64,000 bases of DNA from Phenylobacterium sp. NIBR 498073 (lineage in GTDB: Bacteria; Pseudomonadota; Alphaproteobacteria; Caulobacterales; Caulobacteraceae), in the NCBI RefSeq assembly GCF_027286305.1, contig NZ_CP114599.1:2418001-2482000 (forward strand), given 5' to 3'. The translations under genes were made by a program, and so were the position numbers. Shown piece after piece: positions 9,451-17,218 of this stretch. Within the stretch, counting starts at the first letter, position 1. The number at the start of each line of letters is the position of its first letter. The notes under the pieces were generated by a model. It was not told where the DNA came from. It searched no databases and was given only the letters and a program-made list of their open reading frames with translations.

Positions 9451-10635
9451 GTGAACCTGGATCTGACCGCCGAAGAACTGGCCTTCCGCGACGAGGTGCG
9501 CGCCTTCCTGGAGGAGGCGCTCACGCCCGAACTGCGCGAGGCCGGACGCCGGGCCACCAGCGTCTTCATGGACAAGCGCTACAGCCTGCCCTGGCAGAAG
9601 ATCCTGCACGCCAAGGGCTGGGCCGCGCCGAGCTGGCCCAAGGCCTATGGCGGCCCCGGTTGGAGCGAGATGCAGCGGCACATCTTCTCGGCCGAATGCG
9701 CACGGGCCGGCGCGCCCAGCCTGGCCCCCATGGGCCTGCGCATGGTCGGGCCGGTGATCATGGGCTACGGCAGCGAGGCCCAGAAGGCCCACTACCTGCC
9801 GCGCATCCTGTCGGGCGAGGACTACTGGTGCCAGGGCTATTCCGAACCCGGGGCCGGCTCGGACCTCGCCGCCCTGCAGTTGCGCGCGACGCGTGACGGC
9901 GACGACTACGTGCTGAACGGCTCCAAGCTGTGGACCACCCACGCGCACTGGGCCAACCGCATGTTCTGCCTGGTCCGGACGTTGCCCGACGGCAAGCCGC
10001 AGGCCGGGATCACCTTCCTGCTGCTCGACATGCAGACGCCGGGGATCCGGGTCCGCCCGATCATCACCCTCGCCGGCGAGCACGAGGTCAACGAGGTGTT
10101 CTTCGAGAACGTCCGGGTTCCGGTCTCCGGCCGGCTCGGCGAGGAGAACCAGGGCTGGACGGTCGCCAAGTACCTGCTCGAGTTCGAGCGCGGCGGCGGC
10201 TCGGCCCCCGGCCTGAAGGTGATGCTTGAGCGGCTGCGCCGGACCGCCCGCGACGCCGGCCTGCTGGACGAGGCCAGCTTCCGGCGCCGGCTGATGGAGA
10301 CCGAGGTCGCCGTCCAGGCCATCGAGGTCTCCGAGCAGCGCATCCTGGCGGCGCTGTCGTCCGGCAAGAACCCGGGTCCGGCCTCCTCGATGCTCAAGAC
10401 CCAGGGCGGCGAGGCCATGCAGCGCATCGACGAACTGCTGCTGGAGGTCGCCGGGCTCTACGCCGCCCCCGACCAGCCAGCCGCCCGCGAGCCCGGCTCC
10501 AACATTCCGCCGATCGGGCCCGACGCGGTGCTGACCGCCATGCCTCGATACCTCAACGATCGCGCCGCCTCGATCTATGGCGGCTCCAACGAGATCCAGC
10601 GGGACATCATCGCCCGGCTGGTGCTCGGACTCTAG
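9451..10635 (+). CDS. Acyl-CoA dehydrogenase family protein
   Basis: This 394-residue FAD-dependent acyl-CoA dehydrogenase performs alpha,beta-oxidation of an acyl-CoA. It carries the family signature YSEPGAGSDLAALQ near residue 130, the substrate-side GSKLWTTHAHWANRMFC, and the C-terminal YGGSNEIQRDIIARLVLGL. It starts at GTG 9451, with no ATG nearby. It lies 12 nt after the TonB receptor and 11 nt before the acyl-CoA synthetase, so the three probably form one transcript. The chain-length or ring specificity cannot be read from sequence. Confidence 0.92.
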   Translation: MNLDLTAEELAFRDEVRAFLEEALTPELREAGRRATSVFMDKRYSLPWQKILHAKGWAAPSWPKAYGGPGWSEMQRHIFSAECARAGAPSLAPMGLRMVGPVIMGYGSEAQKAHYLPRILSGEDYWCQGYSEPGAGSDLAALQLRATRDGDDYVLNGSKLWTTHAHWANRMFCLVRTLPDGKPQAGITFLLLDMQTPGIRVRPIITLAGEHEVNEVFFENVRVPVSGRLGEENQGWTVAKYLLEFERGGGSAPGLKVMLERLRRTARDAGLLDEASFRRRLMETEVAVQAIEVSEQRILAALSSGKNPGPASSMLKTQGGEAMQRIDELLLEVAGLYAAPDQPAAREPGSNIPPIGPDAVLTAMPRYLNDRAASIYGGSNEIQRDIIARLVLGL

Positions 10636-10646
10636 GGAGACCGCCC

Positions 10647-12236
10647 GTGGCCGAAACGTCCGTCGACTTCAACGCCATCCCGACCCTGGCCGAAGCGCCG
10701 CGCTTCCACGCCCGCGAGCGGCCGGACGCCGTCGCCCTGACCTTCGAGGGCCGCGAGACCACCTACGCCCAGTTCGACGCGGCCAGCAACCGGGCCGCCC
10801 AGGCCCTGCTCGCCGAAGGCCTGAAGAAGGGCGACCGCATCGCCTATCTCGGCAAGAACAGCGACCACTATTTCGAGCTGCTGTTCGGGGCGGCCAAGAT
10901 CGGGGTGATCATGGCCCCGATCGGCTGGCGGCTGGCCCCGCCCGAGGTCGCCTACATCGCCGGCGACGCCCAGGCCAAGATGCTGTTCGTCGGGCCCGAA
11001 GTGCTCGACACCGCCCGCCAGGTCGCCGCCGACCTGCCCGACCTCAAGGTCGTGGCCATGGAATCCGGCGCCGGCGATTGGCCGACCTACGAGGCCTGGC
11101 GCGACGCGCAAAGCCCCGTCGATCCTGCCGTTGCGATCGACGAACGCGACGTGGCCGTCCAGCTCTACACCTCCGGCACGACCGGACGCCCGAAGGGCGC
11201 GATGCTCAGTCACCTCAACATCCTGGGCGGCCGCCGCCGGGCCCAGGAAAGCCCGATGGCCTGGAACCAATGGGCCCCGGAAGACATCAGCCTGGTCGCC
11301 ATGCCGGTCGGGCACATCGGCGGCACCGGCTGGGGCATTGTCGGCCTGGTCAACGGCGCAAAGGGCGTGGTCGCGCGCGAATTCGATCCGTTCAAGGTTC
11401 TGGACTACATCGAGCACGATCGCGTCTCGAAGATGTTCATGGTCCCGGCGGCGCTGCAGATCGTGGTGCGCCAGCCCCGGGCGCGCGAAGTCGACTATTC
11501 GCGCCTGAAATACATCTTCTACGGCGCCAGCCCGATCCCGCTGGACCTGCTGCGCGAGTGCATGGAGGTGTTCGGCTGCGGTTTCGTCCAGCAGTACGGC
11601 ATGACCGAGACCTGCGGCACCATCGTCTACCTTCCGCCTGAAGACCATGATCCGGCCGGCAACGCCCGGATGCGGGCGGCCGGCCTGCCGATGCCGGGCG
11701 TCGAAATCAAGATCGTGAACGAGGCTGGCGAAAGGCTGGGGCCGAACACCGTCGGCGAGGTCGCCGTCCGCTCGGTCTCGAACATGGCCGGCTACTGGCG
11801 CCTGCCCGAGGCGACGGCCGCGACCGTCGCCGCCGACGGCTGGCTGCGCACCGGCGACGCCGGCTACTTGGACGAGGACGGCTATCTGTTCATCCACGAC
11901 CGGGTGAAGGACATGATCATCTCCGGCGCCGAGAACATCTATCCGGCCGAGGTCGAGAGCGCCGTCTATGGCCACCCCGACGTGGCCGAGGTGGCGGTGA
12001 TCGGCGTGCCCGACGACAAGTGGGGCGAGTCGGTGAAGGCCATCGTCGCACCCAAGCCGGGGACCAACCCCGATCCGGAGGACATCATCGCCTTCGCCCG
12101 CACCCGCATCGCCGGCTTCAAGGCTCCCAAGAGCGTCGACTTCATCGAGGCCTTGCCCCGCAACGCTTCCGGCAAGATCCTGCGCCGCGAACTGCGCGAG
12201 CCGTACTGGGCCGGACGCACCCGCCGCGTGAACTGA
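10647..12236 (+). CDS. Acyl-CoA synthetase (AMP-forming, long-chain-fatty-acid type)
   Basis: This 529-residue ANL-family ligase activates a carboxylic acid to its CoA thioester through an acyl-adenylate. Motifs are YTSGTTGRPKGAM (phosphate loop), YGMTETCGT, GWLRTGDAGYLDEDGYLFIH with the hinge region, SGAENIYPAEVE, and the catalytic lysine in PRNASGKILRRELRE. It starts at GTG 10647 with GGGAGA 7 nt upstream. Being translationally close to the acyl-CoA dehydrogenase and a TonB receptor suggests uptake, activation and first oxidation of one substrate class. Confidence 0.93.
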   Translation: MAETSVDFNAIPTLAEAPRFHARERPDAVALTFEGRETTYAQFDAASNRAAQALLAEGLKKGDRIAYLGKNSDHYFELLFGAAKIGVIMAPIGWRLAPPEVAYIAGDAQAKMLFVGPEVLDTARQVAADLPDLKVVAMESGAGDWPTYEAWRDAQSPVDPAVAIDERDVAVQLYTSGTTGRPKGAMLSHLNILGGRRRAQESPMAWNQWAPEDISLVAMPVGHIGGTGWGIVGLVNGAKGVVAREFDPFKVLDYIEHDRVSKMFMVPAALQIVVRQPRAREVDYSRLKYIFYGASPIPLDLLRECMEVFGCGFVQQYGMTETCGTIVYLPPEDHDPAGNARMRAAGLPMPGVEIKIVNEAGERLGPNTVGEVAVRSVSNMAGYWRLPEATAATVAADGWLRTGDAGYLDEDGYLFIHDRVKDMIISGAENIYPAEVESAVYGHPDVAEVAVIGVPDDKWGESVKAIVAPKPGTNPDPEDIIAFARTRIAGFKAPKSVDFIEALPRNASGKILRRELREPYWAGRTRRVN

Positions 12237-12240
12237 CCTC

Positions 12241-12271
12241 CGTAGGACTACGTAAGGGCGCCCCCGTAAGG
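12241..12271. promoter_or_regulatory. Candidate FixJ-type site upstream of fixK
   Basis: Between the acyl-CoA synthetase and fixK lies CGTAGGACTACGTAAGG, followed by a second CGTAAGG 14 nt later (12251-12257 and 12265-12271). Read on the other strand, the first part contains TTACGTAG, close to the GTAMGTAG motif I recall for FixJ binding. FixJ usually drives fixK, so location and motif agree, but no fixLJ genes are in the window. Confidence 0.35.
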
Positions 12272-12332
12272 AACGATCCGAAATTTTCCGCCTGCCCGCC
12301 CCGGCCTAGTCAAAGGTCATCGGGAGTTGGGT

Positions 12333-12965
12333 ATGACTTGCAGCGAAACGATCCTCCGTGACGACCACGACCTGATCAGCCGGATCGGCGTGCCGATGAC
12401 CTTCGCCAAGGACGAAGAGATCTACGGCCAGGGCGAGCGCGCAGATCTGATCTACCGCATGATCAGCGGCACGGTCCGCACCTCACGCTTCATGGCCGAC
12501 GGCCGCCGGCCGATCGGCGACTTCTACTATCCCGGCGACGTGTTCGGCCTGGAGACGACCGGCAGCCACAGCATGGCGGCCGAAGCGCTCAGCGACTGCG
12601 TGATCCTGGCGGCCAGCCGCCAGGCCATGCTGGCCGCGGGCGGCGAAAGCGAACTCAAGGACCTGATGTGGGACGCCACCGTGCGCGACCTCGAAAGCGC
12701 CCGCGAGCACCTGACCCTGCTGGTCCGCAAGAGCGCCAGCGAGCGGGTCGCCAGCTTTCTGTTGGGCCTGGCCCAACGCCGCGGCGAGACCGCCGTCGAA
12801 CTGGCCATGGGCCGTCAGGACATGGCCGACTATCTCGGCCTCACCATCGAGACGGTCTCGCGGATGATCACCCAGCTGCAGTCGTCCGGCGTGGTCGAGT
12901 TCGAAAGCTGCCGCCGGTTCCGGGTCCGCAACCGCGAGGCCCTGGAAGACCTCGCCGCCGCCTGA
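12333..12965 (+). CDS. fixK: Crp/Fnr-family regulator, FixK type
   Basis: This 210-residue protein has a cyclic-nucleotide-binding fold followed by a Crp/Fnr helix-turn-helix with recognition segment GLTIETVSRMITQLQ; the E-SR pattern is that of FNR/FixK proteins reading TTGAT-N4-ATCAA. The N-terminal cysteine cluster of oxygen-sensing FNR is absent (only Cys3 lies near the N-terminus), so it is FixK-like and probably controlled by expression level rather than by an Fe-S cluster. The start is ATG 12333 with GGGAG at 6 nt. It is convergent with hemN, and boxes matching its expected target occur before ccoN and before hemN. Confidence 0.85.
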   Translation: MTCSETILRDDHDLISRIGVPMTFAKDEEIYGQGERADLIYRMISGTVRTSRFMADGRRPIGDFYYPGDVFGLETTGSHSMAAEALSDCVILAASRQAMLAAGGESELKDLMWDATVRDLESAREHLTLLVRKSASERVASFLLGLAQRRGETAVELAMGRQDMADYLGLTIETVSRMITQLQSSGVVEFESCRRFRVRNREALEDLAAA

Positions 12966-12990
12966 CCTTCCTCTTCTCTACGATCTCTCC

Positions 12991-14370
12991 TCACAGCGCC
13001 TTGGCGTGCCGGCCCTGCTGGGCGTCGAAGTAGGCGTCCACCGCCGCACAGATCGAGCGGATCACCAGCCGGCCGTGTCCGATCACTTCGACGCGGCCGG
13101 CTTCGGCGTTCAGCAGGCCTTCGCGCCGGAACGGCTCCAGCCGCGCCAGGATCAGCGCCAGGTCGGCCAGCGTGCGGCCATGACGGGCGCACACAGCATT
13201 CAGATCGACCGCAAAGTCGCACATCAGCCGCTCGATGATCTCGGCCCGAAATCGGTCCTCATCGGTGATCGCTACGCCGCGGGCGACCGGCAGTTCGCCG
13301 CGATCCAGCGCCGCGCGCCAGTCCAGTTCTCGCGTCAGGTTCTGGACGAAGCCCTGCGGGAAGGCGCCGATGGCCGAGGCGCCCATCCCGATCAGGGTCT
13401 TGGCGGCGTCGGTCGTATAGCCCTGGAAATTGCGGCGCAGCCGCCCCTCGGCCTGGGCGACCGCGAGCTCGTCGCTCGGCAGGGCGAAGTGGTCCAGCCC
13501 GATCCGGACATAGCCCTCGGCGATCAGGCGTTCGGCTGCGGTCTCGCTCTGGTCGAGCCGCTCGGCCGGCCCCGGCAGGGCCTCCTCGGCGATCAACTGC
13601 TGGTGCGACTTCATCCACGGGACGTGCGCGTAGCCGAACAAGGCCAGACGCTCAGGCCGCAGGCTCAGCACCGCATCGATGGTCGCCAGGGTGTTGGCCG
13701 TGGTCTGGTGCGGCAGGCCGTACATCAGGTCGAAGTTGATCGACGTGACGCCCGCCTCGCGCAGCCATCCCACGCAGCGGGCGGCCTCCTCGATCGTGCC
13801 CTTGCGGTCCACGGCCGCTTGCACCTGCGGGTCGAGGTTCTGGACCCCCAGGCTGGCGCGGCGCAGGCCGTGGCCGGCGCAGGCCATCACCCACTCGCGG
13901 GTCAGGGCCGGCGGGTCGATCTCGGTCGCCACCTCGATGTCGGGCGAGAGGTCGAAGACCTCGCCGAGCGCGGCGAACAGCACGTCCAGCTCCTCGACGG
14001 CCAGCATGTTCGGCGTGCCGCCGCCGAAGTGCAGCGCATTGGCGGGCAGCTTGCCCGGCAGCGCCTGGCCCAGCAGACGGATTTCATCCAGCAGCTTGCC
14101 GACATAGGCGGCGATCGGCTCGTGCCGGTTCACGGCCCGCGTGTTGCAGCCGCAGTACCAGCACAGCCGCGCGCAGAAGGGGATGTGCATATAGAGCGAC
14201 ACCGGGTCGCTCACGGGCAGGTCGGCCAGCCAGCGTCGGTAGACCGCCTCGCCGACCTCGGGTGTGAACTGCACGGCGGTCGGATAGCTGGTGTAGCGCG
14301 GCGCGCGACCGTCGAAACGGGCGACCAGGTCGGCCAGCGCCTGGGGGTCTTTGAGCGCGGTGAAGGTCAC
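12991..14370 (-). CDS. hemN: Oxygen-independent coproporphyrinogen III oxidase
   Basis: This radical-SAM enzyme oxidatively decarboxylates coproporphyrinogen III to protoporphyrinogen IX without oxygen, supplying heme when oxygen is low. The 459-residue protein carries the cluster motif HIPFCARLCWYCGCN with Cys66, Cys70 and Cys73, then HFGGGTPN and the family pattern through RIGLDHFALP and RRNFQGYTT, which mark true HemN rather than HemW. GTG 14370 was chosen because AGGAG lies 7 nt upstream; GTG 14403 would lengthen it by 11 residues. It is the last gene of the minus-strand cco block and has an FNR-like box just upstream. Confidence 0.93.
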   Translation of the reverse strand: MTFTALKDPQALADLVARFDGRAPRYTSYPTAVQFTPEVGEAVYRRWLADLPVSDPVSLYMHIPFCARLCWYCGCNTRAVNRHEPIAAYVGKLLDEIRLLGQALPGKLPANALHFGGGTPNMLAVEELDVLFAALGEVFDLSPDIEVATEIDPPALTREWVMACAGHGLRRASLGVQNLDPQVQAAVDRKGTIEEAARCVGWLREAGVTSINFDLMYGLPHQTTANTLATIDAVLSLRPERLALFGYAHVPWMKSHQQLIAEEALPGPAERLDQSETAAERLIAEGYVRIGLDHFALPSDELAVAQAEGRLRRNFQGYTTDAAKTLIGMGASAIGAFPQGFVQNLTRELDWRAALDRGELPVARGVAITDEDRFRAEIIERLMCDFAVDLNAVCARHGRTLADLALILARLEPFRREGLLNAEAGRVEVIGHGRLVIRSICAAVDAYFDAQQGRHAKAL

Positions 14371-14423
14371 GGGCGGCTCCTGTGGTGTCTCAGGACTTCT
14401 CACCCGATCGGCTTCAGCGCGCC

Positions 14424-14437
14424 GTGATATCCGTCAA
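14424..14437 (-). promoter_or_regulatory. FNR/FixK-like box upstream of hemN
   Basis: GTGAT-ATCC-GTCAA matches 8 of 10 half-site positions of the consensus TTGAT-N4-ATCAA. It overlaps the stop codon of ccoS and lies 54-67 nt before the chosen hemN start, so hemN may have its own microaerobic promoter inside the cco cluster. Confidence 0.5.
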
Positions 14438-14583
14438 TCGGGGCGATCGTGCTCCACCAGGATCCGCGAGGCGTCGCCGACCGGGTCCTCGTACTGGCCG
14501 CTGCGCAACGTCCACCAGAAGGCCCCCAGGCCGACCAGGGCCAGCGCCACCGAGGCTGGAGCCAGGAACATCAGAATATCCAT
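14434..14583 (-). CDS. ccoS: cbb3 oxidase maturation protein CcoS
   Basis: This is a 49-residue single-span membrane protein (MDILMFLAPASVALALVGLG, then FWWTLRSGQYEDP). The W-x-x-R-S-GQ(Y/F)-(E/D)-D pattern after the helix is the hallmark of CcoS/FixS. CcoS is needed for cofactor insertion into the catalytic subunit of cbb3 oxidase. Its ATG overlaps the CcoI stop codon as TGATG, so translation is coupled. Confidence 0.92.
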   Translation of the reverse strand: MDILMFLAPASVALALVGLGAFWWTLRSGQYEDPVGDASRILVEHDRPD

Positions 14584-16751
14584 CAGCGTCTCCCCGCCCC
14601 GGTGCGCAGGGCGTTCAGGGTCACGACCAGCGACGAGCCCGACATCGCCAGGGCGGCGACGAACGGGTTGACCAGTCCGAGCATCGCCGCCGGCGCGGCC
14701 ACCATGTTGTAGAGCGCGGCGAACGAGAAGTTCTCCAGCGCCCGGCGGCGCGCCGAACGGGCCACATCGATCGCCTCGATCACCGCCTCCAGCCGATCGC
14801 CGGAAAACACCAGGTCGGCGGCGTTCTGGCTGGCGTCGAGCGCCGTTCCTGGGGCCATCGCCGCGTGCGCTCCGGCCAAGGCCGCGGCGTCGTTCAGGCC
14901 GTCGCCGACCATCAGCACCTTGCGCCCTTCGGCGGTGCGCTCGGCGACCAGGGCCGCCTTGTCGGCGGGCGTCAGCGCCGCCCGCCAGGCCTCGATCCCG
15001 GCCTGCTCGGCCGCCCGCGCCACGGCGGCGAAGGTGTCGCCCGAGAGGATCTCGACGCTCAGCCCACGGGCCTTCAGGGCCGCCACTGCGGCGGCTGCAT
15101 CGGCGCGAAGCTGGTCGGCGAACACGAAGCGGATCTTGGTTTCGCCTTCGACCCCGAACCACAGCTCGGTCTCGCTGGCCGGGGCCCCGTCGACGCCGAC
15201 GAACGCGGCGCGGCCCAGCCGGGCGCGGCGACCGCCGATATAGCCCTCGACCCCCTGCCCTGGCGTCTCGACGACATTGTCGGCCAGCAAGGTCGGCCCG
15301 GCATGGGCGGCCAGCGCCCGCGACAGGGGATGGGCCGAGGCCTTGGCCAGCGGCGCGGCCATGGCGATGGCGGTCGGAACCGGGTCGATCAGCTGGGGCC
15401 GGCCTTCGGTCAGCACCCCGGTCTTGTCGAGCACCACATGATCGACTTCGGCCAGCCGCTCCAGCGCGGCGCCCGACTTGACCAGCACCCCGCGCCGGAA
15501 CAGGCGTGCTGAGGCGGTGACCTGCACCGCCGGAACCGCCAGGCCCAGGGCGCACGGACAGGTGATGATCAGGACCGCGACCGCGCGCAGCAGCGCCTCG
15601 CGCGGCCCCATGCCCAGCGCCCAGACGCCGACGAAGGTCAGCGCCGCCGCCGTATGGATGATCGGCACGTAGAGCGCTGCGGCCTTGTCGGCGAGCTGGA
15701 CGTACTTCGATCGGGACTGCGCACCGGCCTCGACGAGGCGGGCGATGGCCGCGACCGCGGAATCCTCCGAGCGGGCCACGGCGCGCAGCCGCAGCACGCC
15801 GCCCAGGTTCAGGGCCCCGGCCTGGCAGGCCTCGCCCGGAACCACCCGCACCGGCAGGGTCTCACCGGTCAGCATCGACTTGTCGAGCTCAGACACGCCG
15901 GCGGCGATCACTGCGTCGACGGGGATCCGCTCGCCCGGACGGACGACCAGCACGTCGCCGGGCGCGACCTCGCTGAGCGGGATGCGGCGTTCGGCGCCGT
16001 CCTCCCCAAGCAGGGCGGCGGAAGGCGCCTGCATGGCCAACAGGTCGGCCGCCGCGCTGCGGGCGTTGGCGCGCAGGCGATGATCGAGCCAACGCCCGAT
16101 CAGCAACAGGAACAGCAGGGTTACGGCGGCGTCGAAATAGGCGTCGCGCCCACGCAGCACCGTCTCGATGAACGAAATCACCAGGGTCAGGATCACGCCG
16201 ATGGAGATCGGCACGTCCATGTTGGCCCGGCCCGAACGCAGCGAGCGCCAGGCCGACTCGAAGAACGGCATGCCGGCGTAGACCGCGCACGGCGCGCCGA
16301 TCACTCCGCTCATCCACATCATCAGGGTTCGGGTGGCCGGCCCGAGCTCCTGGCCGAACAGGCCCGCCCAGATCGGCACCGAGAACATCATCGCATTGCC
16401 GGCGCCGAAGGCGGCGACCCCGAGCGCCAGGGTGAGGCGGCGGCCTTCGGCGTCACGCGCCGCTGCGGCCTTGCCCGGATCGTAGAGCGTCGCCGGATAG
16501 CCGAGGCCGTCCAGCCGCTCGAGCACCAGGCTGGGATCGCCCGCGCCGGCTTCAAAGCCCACCGTCAGCTTGCCGGTCGTGAGGTTCAGCCGCGCCGTCT
16601 CCACGGCCGGCAACGCCCGGACCTCGCCCTCGATCTTGGCCATGCAGGCCGCGCATCGCGCGCCCTTGACCAGCAACTCCAAGGAGCGGCCGCCGCCCTC
16701 GACTGGGCGGAGGAAGGCAGTGAAATCCTGGCGATCAGCGGTCAGGGCCAT
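14583..16751 (-). CDS. ccoI: Copper-translocating P1B-type ATPase CcoI/FixI
   Basis: This 722-residue copper transporter is used for assembly of the cbb3 oxidase. It has an N-terminal metal-binding domain with CAAC (Cys33, Cys36), six to eight membrane segments, the intramembrane TCPCALGLA motif, the phosphorylation site DKTGVLTEGRP and the hinge MVGDGLNDAAAL. ATG 16751 starts MALTADRQDF and overlaps fixH by 10 nt; the frame is open further upstream but that part only shadows fixH. Its place between FixH and CcoS separates it from CopA-type detoxification pumps. Confidence 0.95.
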   Translation of the reverse strand: MALTADRQDFTAFLRPVEGGGRSLELLVKGARCAACMAKIEGEVRALPAVETARLNLTTGKLTVGFEAGAGDPSLVLERLDGLGYPATLYDPGKAAAARDAEGRRLTLALGVAAFGAGNAMMFSVPIWAGLFGQELGPATRTLMMWMSGVIGAPCAVYAGMPFFESAWRSLRSGRANMDVPISIGVILTLVISFIETVLRGRDAYFDAAVTLLFLLLIGRWLDHRLRANARSAAADLLAMQAPSAALLGEDGAERRIPLSEVAPGDVLVVRPGERIPVDAVIAAGVSELDKSMLTGETLPVRVVPGEACQAGALNLGGVLRLRAVARSEDSAVAAIARLVEAGAQSRSKYVQLADKAAALYVPIIHTAAALTFVGVWALGMGPREALLRAVAVLIITCPCALGLAVPAVQVTASARLFRRGVLVKSGAALERLAEVDHVVLDKTGVLTEGRPQLIDPVPTAIAMAAPLAKASAHPLSRALAAHAGPTLLADNVVETPGQGVEGYIGGRRARLGRAAFVGVDGAPASETELWFGVEGETKIRFVFADQLRADAAAAVAALKARGLSVEILSGDTFAAVARAAEQAGIEAWRAALTPADKAALVAERTAEGRKVLMVGDGLNDAAALAGAHAAMAPGTALDASQNAADLVFSGDRLEAVIEAIDVARSARRRALENFSFAALYNMVAAPAAMLGLVNPFVAALAMSGSSLVVTLNALRTGAGRR

Positions 16752-17218
16752 GTCAGTCGACGCTCGGCTTGAAAGACCTGCCCTTGGCTCTGGACGTGGA
16801 CGTCCCAGGCTCCCGCGGCGGGCTTGGCGGGGGCGCGATAGCGGCCGGGCGCGGCTTCTGCGAACTTCAGCGGATGCTCGCCGGCCTCGGTCGCCGGCCG
16901 GCGCAGCAGGCCGGTAAGCTGCAGGCCCGAAACCGGCTGGCCCTTGGCGTCGGCGATTTCCACCACCACCCCGTCGGCGTCGGGCGCGGCCGTCGCGGTC
17001 CACCCCATGGCCGCCTGGGCGCGGCGCTGGGCGACGGCGCGGTTGTAGGCCAGCCCGTCCTCGTAGGGCGTCACCGAGACCTGCCCCGGGTGCGAGCGAT
17101 AGGCCAGCACCAGGAACAGGGAGTCGACGGCGATCACCACTCCGAAGAAGGCGACCACGGAGACGAGGACGTGCCAGCCGGTGATCCGGAACGGCTTCTT
17201 CACGGCGCGGGCGGTCAT
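16742..17218 (-). CDS. fixH: cbb3 oxidase assembly protein FixH/CcoH
   Basis: This 158-residue protein has one N-terminal membrane anchor (GWHVLVSVVAFFGVVIAVDS) and a periplasmic FixH domain with YEDGLAYNRAVAQRRAQAAMGW, a conserved segment of the family. FixH/CcoH associates with the cbb3 complex during assembly. It overlaps ccoG by ATGA and the ccoI start by 10 nt, as expected for a tightly coupled operon. Confidence 0.92.
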   Translation of the reverse strand: MTARAVKKPFRITGWHVLVSVVAFFGVVIAVDSLFLVLAYRSHPGQVSVTPYEDGLAYNRAVAQRRAQAAMGWTATAAPDADGVVVEIADAKGQPVSGLQLTGLLRRPATEAGEHPLKFAEAAPGRYRAPAKPAAGAWDVHVQSQGQVFQAERRLTWP

